Positions 44,578 through 55,494 are shown, numbered from the stretch's first letter. The stretch: DNA of 64,000 nucleotides from Gammaproteobacteria bacterium (GCA_024640985.1 JAHEDY010000012.1:1-64000), one strand, 5' to 3'. Notes: generated by a model from the sequence alone, not told the origin. Program-made: numbers and translations.

Positions 44578-45519
44578 ATGTTTTGGGCCACTGCTGCCAT
44601 TATCGTTGGAATTGCACTGACTGTTGTCAGTGCCGACAAGTTTGTCGAAGGCGCAGCCAGTCTCGCTTCACGACTAGGAATGAGTCATTTTTTAATTGGA
44701 TTAACGATCGTCTCTGTCGGCACCTCAGCACCAGAGCTTTTGGTCTCTGCAGTCGCCGCCTATGAGGAAAGCCCAGGCCTGGCTCTCGGGAACGCCCTTG
44801 GTTCCAACATCACCAACATTGCACTGGTCCTCGGTGCGACCGCCTGCGTCTTTCCGTTATTGATTCCGAGGCCTCTGGTCAGGCGAGAACTTCCTTTGTT
44901 GCTGTTGGTCTGTCTCGGCGTTTATGCGCTGGCCTATCGAGGAGTTTTCGATCTCTGGGCGGGGATCGCCTTAGTGGCTGCCTTGCCCGTTGTATTGCTC
45001 CAACTCATGAAAGATGAAGCCGCATCGGGGGAAGAAGCAGACATTCCAGACCTCTCATTGCCCTTGTCGATCATTCTGACCATCGGTGGACTGCTGGTCT
45101 TATTAGCAAGTTCAAAAGCCTTGGTTTGGGGCGCGACCGAAGTCGCGAGGCATTTCGGGGTGTCTGAGCTCGTCATTGGACTGACCATTGTGGCAGTCGG
45201 GACCTCGCTTCCAGAACTCGCAGCTTCAATGGCTTCAGCGTTGAAAAACAAAACCGACATGGCGCTTGGCACAGTGATTGGCTCTAATTTCTTCAATTTC
45301 CTGGGGGTCATTGGCATTGCCGCCATCATTTCACCTTTCGCCATCGAAGCCGATGTTTACACACGCGATCTCCCATGGACACTCGGTTTGACGGTCTTTT
45401 TGCTACTCATTGCCCGCTTTGGTGCGCACGGAACCTTGAATCGTTCGTACGGAATCCTTTTGCTTCTCCTGTACGTAAGCTATCTTTGGCATATCTCTGC
45501 AACGATCGTGCCGAATTAA
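44578..45519 (+). CDS. yrbG: Calcium/sodium antiporter YrbG
   Basis: Two alpha-repeats: GTSAPELLVS...GNALGSNITNI and GTSLPELAAS...GTVIGSNFFNFLGV. Confidence 0.94.
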   Translation: MFWATAAIIVGIALTVVSADKFVEGAASLASRLGMSHFLIGLTIVSVGTSAPELLVSAVAAYEESPGLALGNALGSNITNIALVLGATACVFPLLIPRPLVRRELPLLLLVCLGVYALAYRGVFDLWAGIALVAALPVVLLQLMKDEAASGEEADIPDLSLPLSIILTIGGLLVLLASSKALVWGATEVARHFGVSELVIGLTIVAVGTSLPELAASMASALKNKTDMALGTVIGSNFFNFLGVIGIAAIISPFAIEADVYTRDLPWTLGLTVFLLLIARFGAHGTLNRSYGILLLLLYVSYLWHISATIVPN

Positions 45520-46478
45520 TGAGTTTTATCGAGTCAGCCAAACGCACTATCCAACTTGAATCGAAAGCCATCGCGGAACTGAATCAGCAACTCAGCGAGG
45601 ACTTCAACCGCGCCTGTCAATTGTGTCTCGACTGCGAAGGCCGAATCGTGGTGACCGGCATGGGGAAATCCGGTCATATCGGGAGCAAGATCGCAGCAAC
45701 ACTCGCATCAACCGGAACACCGGCTTTTTTTATGCATCCAGCAGAGGCATCGCATGGTGATTTAGGGATGCTGACATCGAAAGATGTGGTGCTTGCCCTA
45801 TCCAACAGCGGCACCTCCGCAGAAATCGTCTTGTTACTCCCGCTAATTCAGCGTCTCGGCACACCGCTGATCAGTATGACGGGAGACGCGGATTCAACCC
45901 TCGGTCGAGCTTCCGATGCGCATCTTTTAGTCTCAGTCGCTGAAGAAGCCTGCCCCCTCAACTTGGCACCAACATCTAGCACAACCGCTGCTCTCGTGAT
46001 GGGCGATGCCTTGGCGATCGCTCTCCTTGAGACCAAAGGGTTCTCACACGAGGACTTTGCATTTAGTCACCCCGGTGGCGCCTTGGGCCGTAAGCTACTC
46101 TTGAAAGTTGATGACATTATGCATACTGGAGACGCGCTCCCTGCGGTGTCTGAAGATGCATCACTTCCCGAGGCGCTACTCGAAATGACCGCCAAACGCC
46201 TGGGATTTACAACCGTCTTAAACCAGCATCATGAACTCATTGGAGTCTTTTCCGATGGAGACTTGCGTCGCGCAATCGAAGCCGGTCATGATCTCAGGGA
46301 TCGTCGAATTCAAGACATCATGACCCCAAGGGGAGCCACCATCGAGCAAGGTTCCTTGGCAGCGATGGCGGTCCGAGTCATGCAAGAAAAGCGCATCAAC
46401 GCCTTAGTGGTTGTGCATGACGGGCTTCCAGTGGGCGTTCTCAATATGCATGATCTGCTTCAGGCAGGTGTTGTATGA
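45519..46478 (+). CDS. kdsD: Arabinose-5-phosphate isomerase (SIS + CBS)
   Basis: TGMGKSGHIGSKIAATLASTGTPAFFMHPAEASHGDLG; start trimmed to MSFIESAKR (TAATG junction with yrbG). Confidence 0.95.
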   Translation: MSFIESAKRTIQLESKAIAELNQQLSEDFNRACQLCLDCEGRIVVTGMGKSGHIGSKIAATLASTGTPAFFMHPAEASHGDLGMLTSKDVVLALSNSGTSAEIVLLLPLIQRLGTPLISMTGDADSTLGRASDAHLLVSVAEEACPLNLAPTSSTTAALVMGDALAIALLETKGFSHEDFAFSHPGGALGRKLLLKVDDIMHTGDALPAVSEDASLPEALLEMTAKRLGFTTVLNQHHELIGVFSDGDLRRAIEAGHDLRDRRIQDIMTPRGATIEQGSLAAMAVRVMQEKRINALVVVHDGLPVGVLNMHDLLQAGVV

Positions 46479-46987
46479 GCGCGCAAACTGTCCGGCTCAT
46501 GGCATTTGATGTTGATGGAATCTTCACTGACGGAACCCTCTATTACGGACTCGACGGCGATTCACTGAAGGCCTTCAACATTTTGGATGGTCTTGGTTTG
46601 AAACTGTTACAGAAGGCTGGGATCCAAACCGCGATCATCACTGGACGACAATCACCAATGGTTGACCGGCGATTTTCTGAGCTTGGTGTCGATTTTGTGA
46701 TTCAGGGTCGCGAAGATAAAGGTCAGGCGCTTCAGAATTTAGCCTCGCAACTCGCCCTTGAGAAAAATGATCTCGGTTATATGGGCGATGACTTCCCTGA
46801 TTTAACGACTCTCGATGTCACCGGGTTCTTCGCCAGCGTGCCGAACGCTCCGGTTCAGGTACAGGCCGCAGCAGCCTATGTCACTGACAATGCTGGTGGT
46901 CAAGGTGCGGTCCGTGAACTCTGCGAGTTCTTATTGGTTGCCCAAGGATTTGATCCGTTAGCGCTATATCAGGAGGATCGAGCGTGA
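46475..46987 (+). CDS. kdsC: KDO-8-phosphate phosphatase
   Basis: FDVDGIFTDGTLYY, YMGDDFPDL. Confidence 0.95.
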   Translation: MSAQTVRLMAFDVDGIFTDGTLYYGLDGDSLKAFNILDGLGLKLLQKAGIQTAIITGRQSPMVDRRFSELGVDFVIQGREDKGQALQNLASQLALEKNDLGYMGDDFPDLTTLDVTGFFASVPNAPVQVQAAAAYVTDNAGGQGAVRELCEFLLVAQGFDPLALYQEDRA

Positions 46988-47556
46988 ATGGCTGGAGCCG
47001 ACTGATCTTCATCGCACTTGGAGCCCTTGCTTTGGTGTTTGGACTCACCGAACCAACCACCAAAAGCACATTGGATCCCGCCTTAAAAGAAATTGCCGAC
47101 CTTCGTCCAGATGCCTTTATGGAAGGGGTCTATCAGCGTCAATTTGACGCGGCCGGGCAGTTGGAGACGACGCTCGTCGCAACCAGCTTGTTGGATTTTG
47201 GTGACCGCGCCAACGCGGAACTGGTCGACCCTAAGCTTTGGCTCGAGAGGCCACCGGCGACCTGGTATATCGAAGGCGAGCGAGGGGAACTCACCGCCGA
47301 TCGAAATCAAGTCTTTCTCTCCCAGAACGTCATTGCCAATCGACTCGAGAACGGGAAGGATCCATGGCATTTAAGTGGTCAGACTCTGAATTGGGACCAA
47401 ACCACTGATCTCGTGACTTCAAAGACGACGACTCGACTAGTGCAAGGATCTGCAGAAAGCGTTGGCGACGCGCTGGTCATGGATCTCAATACCAATGAAT
47501 ACACCCTTGGAGAAAAAGTGAGGACGCAATGGCGAAGTGCTACTTCCTCGGATTAA
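46984..47556 (+). CDS. lptC: LPS export protein LptC
   Basis: Single TM plus OstA-like domain, between kdsC and lptA. Confidence 0.88.
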   Translation: MNGWSRLIFIALGALALVFGLTEPTTKSTLDPALKEIADLRPDAFMEGVYQRQFDAAGQLETTLVATSLLDFGDRANAELVDPKLWLERPPATWYIEGERGELTADRNQVFLSQNVIANRLENGKDPWHLSGQTLNWDQTTDLVTSKTTTRLVQGSAESVGDALVMDLNTNEYTLGEKVRTQWRSATSSD

Positions 47557-48017
47557 TGCTGGCAATCGCACCTGCGGTTTTCGCATTACCTGAAGACCGT
47601 GATCAACCGATTGAGATCACCGCCGACAGTGCCGTGATTAATGAAAAACAAAGCCAAGCTGAATACACAGGTGCCGTTGTTGTCACCCAGGGAACTCTCA
47701 AACTGGAAGGTGATGTGGTTAACCTAAAAACGAATGAAGATGGTGAGGTGGAGACCTTTGTTGCCAAGGGTCAACCGGCGCGCTTTGAAAATCTCAGACG
47801 GAAAACCGATCAAGAGCCTGTCAAAGGTCGCGCGCAAATAATCGATTATTCGTACGACACAGATCGCGTGGTGCTGACCGGGGATGCCATGATCACCTCT
47901 GAGGACTCAGAGTTTTCAGGCCCTGAAATCACCTATGACCTCAAGTCGGGAGAAGTCACGGCCGCCGGCAGTCGTTCGAGTCGCGTGAATATGACCATGC
48001 AACCGAAGAAAAAATGA
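47529..48017 (+). CDS. lptA: LPS transport protein LptA
   Basis: Signal peptide, [30 protein letters not shown]. Confidence 0.93.
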   Translation: MAKCYFLGLMLAIAPAVFALPEDRDQPIEITADSAVINEKQSQAEYTGAVVVTQGTLKLEGDVVNLKTNEDGEVETFVAKGQPARFENLRRKTDQEPVKGRAQIIDYSYDTDRVVLTGDAMITSEDSEFSGPEITYDLKSGEVTAAGSRSSRVNMTMQPKKK

Positions 48018-48751
48018 CCCAGCTCGTCGCACGCCATCTGAAAAAATCCTATAAGGGACGCGAAGTCGTCTCGGATCTGTCGATGGCGGTAAGTCCTGGT
48101 GAGATTGTTGGATTATTAGGGCCAAACGGTGCTGGAAAAACCACCAGTTTCTATATGATCGTTGGCCTGGTGAGACAAGATGCAGGGGAGATCAAAATTG
48201 GCGAGCAGGACATCACTCGAACGCCAATGCACGGTCGGGCCAAAGCAGGGCTTGGCTATCTCCCTCAAGAGGCGTCTGTTTTTCGAAAATTGACGGTCTC
48301 GGACAATCTGATGGCGATCCTTGAATTGCGATCCGATCTCTCAAACAATGATCGGCAACGCGAGCGCGAACGCCTGCTCGATGAATTCCACTTGGGCCAT
48401 TTATCAGCAACCAAAGGAATGGCACTCTCTGGCGGAGAGCGGAGGCGAGTCGAAATTGCTCGAGCGCTCTGCTCTGATCCGAAATTTATGTTGCTCGATG
48501 AACCCTTCGCTGGAGTTGATCCCATTTCTGTCGCTGATATCCAAAACATCATTCGGCACCTCGCCGGCCGAGGGATTGGCGTCTTGATTACCGATCATAA
48601 TGTCAGAGAAACCCTCGGCATTTGTCATCGAGGCTATATCGTGAATGCAGGCCGAGTGCTGGCGGAAGGCCCACCGGCCAGCCTGCTTGCCAACAAAGAT
48701 GTGCGCCAAGTCTATCTTGGAGAACAATTCACCATGACGCTTCCCGAATGA
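48014..48751 (+). CDS. lptB: LPS export ATPase LptB
   Basis: [36 protein letters not shown]. Confidence 0.97.
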   Translation: MTQLVARHLKKSYKGREVVSDLSMAVSPGEIVGLLGPNGAGKTTSFYMIVGLVRQDAGEIKIGEQDITRTPMHGRAKAGLGYLPQEASVFRKLTVSDNLMAILELRSDLSNNDRQRERERLLDEFHLGHLSATKGMALSGGERRRVEIARALCSDPKFMLLDEPFAGVDPISVADIQNIIRHLAGRGIGVLITDHNVRETLGICHRGYIVNAGRVLAEGPPASLLANKDVRQVYLGEQFTMTLPE

Positions 48752-50175
48752 AACAGGCACTGCAACTCAAGATCGGGCAAAGCCTGACCATGACTCCGCA
48801 GTTGCAGCAGGCAATTAAACTGCTGCAAATGTCAACGCTCGACCTCCAACAAGAAATCACTCGAGCTTTGGAAGAGAATCCTCTCCTTGAGCGTGAAGAT
48901 GAAATTGAGCAGTACGCAGAGCCCAGTGACTCGGATGTCCGCGAGCAAGAGACGCCCATCGAATCGGTCGAGGTCGCTGTCGAGACTGACTGGTCAGATA
49001 CCAACCATTTTGATCTCAACCGGCCGGTGACGCGCAGTGCGTCAGATGACGAATACGACAGCTTTGAGAGTCGAACATCGGAAGCGTTAACTCTCTCCGA
49101 TCATTTGTTGTGGCAGCTGAATCTCATGCCTTTAACCGAACGCGACATGTTGATAGCCCGAGTGTTGGTGGATTCCATCGACGGCGACGGCTTTTTAGAT
49201 GCGGACCTCGACGAGGTGACCGAGGCGCTCGGGCAAGAACTTGATGATCTTGAGTTGGATGAAGTCGAATGCGTACTGCATCAAATTCAGCGTTTAGATC
49301 CCGTGGGTGTTGGGGCTCGAGGCGTGGCTGAATCCCTTGCGATTCAGTTAGCCGCGATCGGATTGCTCGGTGGCGATGTCCGACTACCTCTCAATTTAGT
49401 TCAAAACCATCTCGACCTCCTCACCAAAAAAGATCGTCCAGGCTTGAAGCGTGCGATGAAATGCTCTGATGAGGAGCTTGATCTGGCCTTGACCCTGATT
49501 CGGTCCCTCGATCCTAAACCGGGAAGCCATATTGGCGGGAGTGAACCTGAATATGTCACTCCTGACCTGATCGTTCGGCGCAGTGATGACGGCTGGATTG
49601 TTGAGCTCAATCCAGATGCCTTACCGCGCGTCGGCATCAATCACACCTACCAAAACTTCATCAAATCGGGCGATAAAAGCGAAACTAACGACTATTTGAA
49701 GAATCAACTGCAAGAAGCGCGCTGGTTTGTTAAAAGCCTGAAATCTCGCGCAGAGACCCTGCTGAAGGTCGGATCCTGCATTGTCGAGGAGCAAATTGAG
49801 TTTTTTGAAAAAGGGCCGGTCGCAATGAAGCCCATGGTGTTGGCTGATATCGCCGAGCGGGTTGAAATGCACGAATCGACAATTTCACGAGTGACCACGC
49901 AAAAATACATGCACACGCCACGAGGCACATTAGAGCTGAAATACTTTTTCTCGAGCCATGTCGGTACCGACGCTGGTGGTGAAGCATCCTCAACGGCCAT
50001 CAAAGAGCACTTAAAAGAATTAATCGGCGACGAAAATGCGAAGAAACCCCTGTCTGATAATAAGCTCAGCGAGCTGTTGGCCGCACGGGGGTTTAAAGTC
50101 GCCAGACGAACCGTCGCCAAATACCGTGAGATGCTTGGTATCGGCGGATCGAGCGAACGTAAACAAGTGTTTTAG
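48748..50175 (+). CDS. rpoN: RNA polymerase sigma-54 factor
   Basis: [23 protein letters not shown], RpoN box [10 protein letters not shown]; start trimmed to 48748. Confidence 0.97.
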   Translation: MKQALQLKIGQSLTMTPQLQQAIKLLQMSTLDLQQEITRALEENPLLEREDEIEQYAEPSDSDVREQETPIESVEVAVETDWSDTNHFDLNRPVTRSASDDEYDSFESRTSEALTLSDHLLWQLNLMPLTERDMLIARVLVDSIDGDGFLDADLDEVTEALGQELDDLELDEVECVLHQIQRLDPVGVGARGVAESLAIQLAAIGLLGGDVRLPLNLVQNHLDLLTKKDRPGLKRAMKCSDEELDLALTLIRSLDPKPGSHIGGSEPEYVTPDLIVRRSDDGWIVELNPDALPRVGINHTYQNFIKSGDKSETNDYLKNQLQEARWFVKSLKSRAETLLKVGSCIVEEQIEFFEKGPVAMKPMVLADIAERVEMHESTISRVTTQKYMHTPRGTLELKYFFSSHVGTDAGGEASSTAIKEHLKELIGDENAKKPLSDNKLSELLAARGFKVARRTVAKYREMLGIGGSSERKQVF

Positions 50176-50176
50176 G

Positions 50177-50196
50177 CTTTTCGTCAGTGACGAAAA
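50177..50196. repeat. Near-perfect palindrome between rpoN and hpf
   Basis: TTTTCGTCA-G-TGACGAAAA. Confidence 0.85.
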
Positions 50197-50255
50197 AGCG
50201 CATAGTGGAAATGAGGCTATCGGATGTCTCAACGCATCAGAAGAAGGAGAAAGGT

Positions 50256-50555
50256 ATGCAAATCAGCATCAGTGGACACCAACTCGACGTCACAGACGCA
50301 CTGAAATCTTATGTGACAGAAAAACTGGATCGAATTGAGCGTCATGCGGAACATATCACGAAAGTGGAAATCACACTGACTGTTGAAAAACAGCGTCAAA
50401 AAGCGGAAGGCAATGTGCATGTTGCAGGGGCGGATGTGCACGCATCGGCCGAACATGATGACATGTATGCCGCGATTGACTCGATGGCTGATAAGCTCGA
50501 CCGGCAATTAGTCAAACATCGTGAAAAAACCATTAGCCGGATGCACGGACACTAA
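50256..50555 (+). CDS. hpf: Ribosome hibernation promoting factor
   Basis: MQISISGHQLDVTDALKSYVTEKL; AGAAGGAGAAAGGT SD upstream. Confidence 0.94.
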   Translation: MQISISGHQLDVTDALKSYVTEKLDRIERHAEHITKVEITLTVEKQRQKAEGNVHVAGADVHASAEHDDMYAAIDSMADKLDRQLVKHREKTISRMHGH

Positions 50556-50575
50556 AAGCGTCATACAATTGTGCA

Positions 50576-50598
50576 GGGCGACAAAAGGTCGCCCTTTT
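50576..50598 (+). terminator. Intrinsic terminator/attenuator between hpf and ptsN
   Basis: GGGCGAC-aaaag-GTCGCCC followed by TTTT. Confidence 0.75.
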
Positions 50599-50621
50599 CA
50601 GCAGCGATAGATATCGGAATC

Positions 50622-51092
50622 ATGCAACTCTCTGACATTATTACCCCCAGCCGGGTCGTTTCGAGCCTTGAAGGCGCGAGCAAAAAACGTGTTCTAGAAC
50701 TCACCGCGGAGTTCATTGCCGACGAGAGTCAAATGGACTCCGAGGATGTGTATCAAGGCCTGATTGATCGAGAGCGGCTCGGTTCAACCGGAATCGGATA
50801 CGGGGTTGCCATCCCGCACTGCCGACTGTCTTGTCTGAATGATGACGAGACGCGAGGCTATTTAATTCAGTTGAATCAGGGAATTGATTTCGACGCGATT
50901 GATGGCCAACCTGTTGAATTATTGTTCGTCCTTCTCGTTCCCGAATCAACCAACCAAGTACATCTCAATTTACTCGCCCAGCTTGCTGATTGCTTCTCTA
51001 ACGATCAATTTCGACATGATTTGCAAATGGCCACCGATGCCGGCGAACTCTACGCAATTGCTTGCCAAGCATTTAAGACGGCTACTGCCTAA
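50622..51092 (+). CDS. ptsN: PTS IIA-Ntr protein
   Basis: GIGYGVAIPHCRL phosphohistidine motif; start trimmed to MQLSDIITPSRV. Confidence 0.95.
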   Translation: MQLSDIITPSRVVSSLEGASKKRVLELTAEFIADESQMDSEDVYQGLIDRERLGSTGIGYGVAIPHCRLSCLNDDETRGYLIQLNQGIDFDAIDGQPVELLFVLLVPESTNQVHLNLLAQLADCFSNDQFRHDLQMATDAGELYAIACQAFKTATA

Positions 51093-51955
51093 TGCATCTG
51101 CTGATCGTTTCAGGTCGATCTGGGGCGGGGAAGTCATCCGCGCTAGGTGCCTTGGAAGATCTGAATTTCTACTGCATTGACAACCAGCCTGTCGCCTTAA
51201 TTAAAGAGACAGTCAGCACCCTACTCACTGTGTCTCCAGGTCGAAATCTCGCTGTGTCCATTGATATTCGAACACTCGGACAACCTGCGGATGTTCCGGC
51301 GTTAGTGCAATCATTGAAGAATGAAGTCAGTCGACTGGATGTGGTCTTTATTGATGCAAATGATGAATCTTTGGGGCGGCGTTTTAGCGAGACACGACGA
51401 CTGCATCCATTATCCACAGGCATCGAGCGCGCGCATCTGTCTGATGCCTTGCGACGCGAAAGCCAACAGCTCGAGCCGATCCAAGCCATTGCAACCTATA
51501 AAATCGATAGTTCGGGACTGTCGATTCATACGCTACGCAGTCAAATCCGGGAGTTAGTTGCTGGTGAAACAGCAACGCAACTCATCTTGAAACTACAGTC
51601 CTTTGGTTTTAAACGTGGGGTGCCAATGGATTCGGACACCGTGTTCGATGCCCGATCACTTCCGAATCCACACTGGGAATCAGGGCTTCGACCTTTGACG
51701 GGACGCGACCAACCCATCAAACAGTATCTGAACCAGTTCCCTGAAACGACTGAGCTTCTCGATGAAATCGAAGCGCACGTGAGGCGTTGGGTACCTCGTC
51801 ATGCCGAATCTGGCCGACAATATTTTACGCTCTCAATCGGTTGCACCGGCGGTCAACACCGAAGCGTCTATCTCACAGAAGCGCTGGATCAACGCTTAAA
51901 TGATCTCGAACTTGATAGGCAGGTTGTGCATCGCGAGCTATCATCGAACCAATAG
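51092..51955 (+). CDS. rapZ: RNase adapter protein RapZ
   Basis: VSGRSGAGKSSAL, SIGCTGGQHRSVYLTE. Confidence 0.96.
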   Translation: MHLLIVSGRSGAGKSSALGALEDLNFYCIDNQPVALIKETVSTLLTVSPGRNLAVSIDIRTLGQPADVPALVQSLKNEVSRLDVVFIDANDESLGRRFSETRRLHPLSTGIERAHLSDALRRESQQLEPIQAIATYKIDSSGLSIHTLRSQIRELVAGETATQLILKLQSFGFKRGVPMDSDTVFDARSLPNPHWESGLRPLTGRDQPIKQYLNQFPETTELLDEIEAHVRRWVPRHAESGRQYFTLSIGCTGGQHRSVYLTEALDQRLNDLELDRQVVHRELSSNQ

Positions 51956-51969
51956 AGGACATCTCCACG

Positions 51970-52248
51970 ATGATTACCACGCCGGTCACAGTCAGAAACT
52001 TATTGGGCTTACATGCTCGAGCAGCCAATGTCCTAGCTCAAGAGGCCTCTCTATTTTCGTCAGTTGTGGAACTCGAAGATCCAAGCAGTCAACGTAAAGT
52101 CGATGCCAAAAGCATTATGCAGCTATTGATGATGGCGGCAGGACAAGGTAGTGACCTGATATTACATATCTCCGGAGATGACCAAGACCAAGCGAGTGTC
52201 GCACTGAAGGCTCTGTTTGATGACGGCTTTGGGGAACCCTGCGGATGA
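51970..52248 (+). CDS. ptsO: HPr-like phosphocarrier NPr
   Basis: NLLGLHARAANVLAQEA (phospho-His), downstream of rapZ. Confidence 0.93.
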   Translation: MITTPVTVRNLLGLHARAANVLAQEASLFSSVVELEDPSSQRKVDAKSIMQLLMMAAGQGSDLILHISGDDQDQASVALKALFDDGFGEPCG

Positions 52249-53618
52249 GTGATGCAATCACCGAAATCGCCGTCGAATCCAACCAAGCCAATCTTGAGCG
52301 GATTAACCTTGCGCTATCGCAAGGTGCCATTGCGCGTGCTAGACAGCTCATCAACGAAGATCTCGCAGCGCCTGATATCGCTCATCTTTTATCCTCGGTT
52401 CCTCCCAAGCAACGGACCATTCTCTGGAACTTAGTTGAAGCCGAAGAACTCGCAGCTGACGTACTTGCCTACTTAGGCGAAGAAGAACGCTCAGAAATTG
52501 TCGCTCGATTAGAACCTGAAGAGCTCGCCAACCTGATCGAAAGTTTTGAATTCGATGACAAGGTCGATCTCCTCCAGGAGCTGCCTGAGTCAGTCATTGA
52601 AGAAGTCTTGTTGTCAATGGATTCTCAAGACCGACAGCGCGTCGAAGATGTGTTGTCCTATGATGAGGATTCCGCCGGCGGTTTGATGAATACCGACGTC
52701 GTGACCGTGCGTCCAGACATCACAGTCGACGTCGTTCTTCGATATATCCGACGTTATCGTGAACTCCCTCCGATGACTGACAACCTTTGGGTCGTGAATC
52801 GTCGCGATGAATTCATCGGTCAGGTCCCCATTTCGAAGATTTTGATTTCCGATCCCAACACCACGATTCGGGAAATCATGCAGACCGAAGTCGAACCCCT
52901 GATTGTCTCCACGCATGAAGATGAAGTGGCTCAACGTTTTGAACGATTGGACTTAGTCAGTGCGCCTGTCGTTAACGAATCCGGCAAATTGCTCGGCCGG
53001 ATTACCATCGATGACGTGGTCGACGTGATTCGGGCATCGGCAGATCACAGCTTGATGAGTCAAGCGGGCCTTGATGAAGATGAAGATATCTTTGCGCCCT
53101 TGGTCAGAACGGTCAAACGGCGCTCGGTGTGGCTTGGCATCAATCTCCTGACCGCGTTTTTAGCCTCAGGAGTGATTGGCATGTTTGAAGCCACACTTGA
53201 GCAGGTGGTCGCGCTCGCGATTCTCATGCCGGTGGTTGCATCCATGGGCGGAATCGCTGGTACTCAGGCGCTGACCATCGTGATTCGAGGCATGGCGCTT
53301 GGTCGCGTGGGGTCAGCCAATATTCGAGCACTTGTCAGTCGGGAAGTGTTGATCGGCACGGCCAATGGTTTGTTCTGGTCATTGGTCGTCGGTTTAGCTG
53401 CCTTCCTCTGGTTTGGTGACTTCACTCTGGGTTATGTGATTGCGCTGGCAATTATCGTGAATTTAATCGTCGCTGCGGTCGTTGGAACCTTATTACCGGG
53501 TTATCTGAAGTCGTTGCAAATTGACCCTGCGCTCGCAGGCGGCGTGGTCTTAACAACGGTCACAGACGTCGTGGGTTTCTTCTGTTTCCTCGGCATCGCA
53601 ACCCTCGTCTATGCCTAA
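52245..53618 (+). CDS. mgtE: Magnesium transporter MgtE
   Basis: CBS pair plus C-terminal TM domain; LMPVVASMGGIAGTQALTIVIRGMALG. Confidence 0.95.
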   Translation: MSDAITEIAVESNQANLERINLALSQGAIARARQLINEDLAAPDIAHLLSSVPPKQRTILWNLVEAEELAADVLAYLGEEERSEIVARLEPEELANLIESFEFDDKVDLLQELPESVIEEVLLSMDSQDRQRVEDVLSYDEDSAGGLMNTDVVTVRPDITVDVVLRYIRRYRELPPMTDNLWVVNRRDEFIGQVPISKILISDPNTTIREIMQTEVEPLIVSTHEDEVAQRFERLDLVSAPVVNESGKLLGRITIDDVVDVIRASADHSLMSQAGLDEDEDIFAPLVRTVKRRSVWLGINLLTAFLASGVIGMFEATLEQVVALAILMPVVASMGGIAGTQALTIVIRGMALGRVGSANIRALVSREVLIGTANGLFWSLVVGLAAFLWFGDFTLGYVIALAIIVNLIVAAVVGTLLPGYLKSLQIDPALAGGVVLTTVTDVVGFFCFLGIATLVYA

Positions 53619-54962
53619 TTAACTACCGGCAACCATCATTTTTTCAAAGAGCATGGAGCCTGTTGCGATTGAGCGACGCAGATCAAGATCAGACCCCACA
53701 GCGATCAAATCGTCTTTCAACATCCGGTCAAGATTCGACGCCACCGTGACTTCATGAACCGGATAGGCGATCTCACCATTTTCAACCCAAAATCCTGAGG
53801 CACCACGCGAGTAATCGCCGTTAACCAAGTTCACCCCCTGGCCCATCAACTCGGTCACGATCAAACCACGACCCATCTGGGCAATCAACGCATGGAGGTC
53901 TCGTTGACCTTGGAAGAACAGATTTCGCACACCTCCAGCATTATGCGTCGTTTGAAGACCAAGTCGGTTGGCTGAATACAAGGACAAGACATAGCTCGAT
54001 AAGATTCCATCAGTCACAAACGCCTGAGACCGAGTAGCCAAACCATCACCGTCATAGGCCGAAGAACCCATGGCCCCAGGGATGAGTGGAGTTTCTTTAA
54101 GCGTGACCCATTTAGGGAATACCTGCGTGCCTAAGCGATCCAGTAAATAGCTCGATTGCCGATACAAAGATCCTCCGCTTATCGCGCTGACAAAACTCGA
54201 GATTAAGCCTGCGGCAGTTTCCGGGACAAATAGAACTGGTACCTCGGCAGTTTGGCATTTGCGAGGATTCAGGCGGGCAACTGTTTTTTCGGCCGCTTCC
54301 TTGCCGACCGCTTCTGGAGACAATAACTGGTCTGGACGCCGAGCCTGTGTGTAAGCATAGGAGCGCTCGCGACTCTCACCATCTTCAGCCAATAAGACGC
54401 AGCTCAAACCGTGGACGCTGGTCGGCTGACTGACCAAGAGACCTTCTGTGGTCCCGTGAACGGAGAGTCCGCGCGTCGACGACACCGAACCCCCTTCAGA
54501 ATTCGTAATCCGGGTGTCTGCTTGTCGTCCGCAAGCTTCCACTTCAATGGCCAACTCCAAGGCATCTTTCGCACTGATGTCCCACGGATGATCCAACTCC
54601 AGATTGGGGACATCGCGAATAATTTGATCCTTCGAGGCAAGCACAGCCGCTGGATCAGGCGCAGTGACGCGAGCGATGGCTAGTGCTGCTTGAAGCGTAC
54701 TTTCAAGCGCTGCATCAGAGAGATCTGTGGTAGTGGCTGATCCTCTCGACTCGCCGACAAACACCGTGACTGACAACGACTGATCTCGCGTCATTTCAAG
54801 TTTTTCTGGTGCTCCAAGTCGTGCTTGAACGTCAAGGCCAACCGATGCGCTTGCCCCCACCTCACAACCATCGGCACCGATCCGCTTGGATCGCTCTAAA
54901 ATCCGAAGCGTTAATTCTTCTAGGCGGTTTTTTTCCTGTTGTGGGTTAAACTTCACGGACAT
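53619..54962 (-). CDS. pmbA: Metalloprotease-like TldE/PmbA
   Basis: TldD/PmbA family C-terminus GVNLVNGDYSRGASGFWVENGEI; ATG at 54962 preferred over upstream TTG. Confidence 0.95.
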   Translation of the reverse strand: MSVKFNPQQEKNRLEELTLRILERSKRIGADGCEVGASASVGLDVQARLGAPEKLEMTRDQSLSVTVFVGESRGSATTTDLSDAALESTLQAALAIARVTAPDPAAVLASKDQIIRDVPNLELDHPWDISAKDALELAIEVEACGRQADTRITNSEGGSVSSTRGLSVHGTTEGLLVSQPTSVHGLSCVLLAEDGESRERSYAYTQARRPDQLLSPEAVGKEAAEKTVARLNPRKCQTAEVPVLFVPETAAGLISSFVSAISGGSLYRQSSYLLDRLGTQVFPKWVTLKETPLIPGAMGSSAYDGDGLATRSQAFVTDGILSSYVLSLYSANRLGLQTTHNAGGVRNLFFQGQRDLHALIAQMGRGLIVTELMGQGVNLVNGDYSRGASGFWVENGEIAYPVHEVTVASNLDRMLKDDLIAVGSDLDLRRSIATGSMLFEKMMVAGS

Positions 54963-55494
54963 GAATGACAAACGCTCCCTTCAAAATGACGATCTGATCG
55001 ACGAAGAGCTCTACCGAGAGCCGTCGAAAAGTGCAAAAAAACGTGAAATGCTGGCGCTTCAGGCGCTCGGCCAGGCGTTGGCCGCGCTGTCTGACAAGCA
55101 ATTTCGAAAGATTGAATTCCCGGAAGACAAGTTGCGTGAGGCGCTTGAAGCCTACCGCGATATTCCCGATAAAAAGCATGAAGCCCGACGTCGTCAAATG
55201 CAGTTTATCGGTAAAGTCATGCGAGGCGTCGAATCGGAGGGTTTGCAGGCGCAATTGGATGCGCTTGAGCACACCGATAATGCGGAAAAGCGGAAGCATC
55301 ACCAAGCCGAACAATGGCGTGATCGATTGCTTCAGGAGCCCAAAGATGCGACTGCATTTTTGGATGCGTTTCAAACCGACGCGCAGCGGCTCAACCAATT
55401 GATCCGAGCGGCTCGAAAAGCACGAGAACTGAATAAAGATAAAGGCGAGGCGCGCAGTTTGTATCGCGTGCTTTATGAAGCCATCGCCCATTAA
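54961..55494 (+). CDS. darP: Ribosome-associated protein DarP/YjgA (DUF615)
   Basis: PSKSAKKREMLALQALGQAL, RRRQMQFIGKVMR; start trimmed to MNDKRSLQND. Confidence 0.93.
   Translation: MNDKRSLQNDDLIDEELYREPSKSAKKREMLALQALGQALAALSDKQFRKIEFPEDKLREALEAYRDIPDKKHEARRRQMQFIGKVMRGVESEGLQAQLDALEHTDNAEKRKHHQAEQWRDRLLQEPKDATAFLDAFQTDAQRLNQLIRAARKARELNKDKGEARSLYRVLYEAIAH

Noticed and set aside
51410-51418. Perfect DnaA box TTATCCACA
   Set aside because: Single copy inside rapZ where the HPLSTG codons explain it; no cluster of boxes or AT-rich unwinding region
53595-53669. ATCGCAAC ... GTTGCGAT inverted repeat at the mgtE/pmbA junction
   Set aside because: 8-bp arms separated by 59 nt; too weak to claim as a terminator
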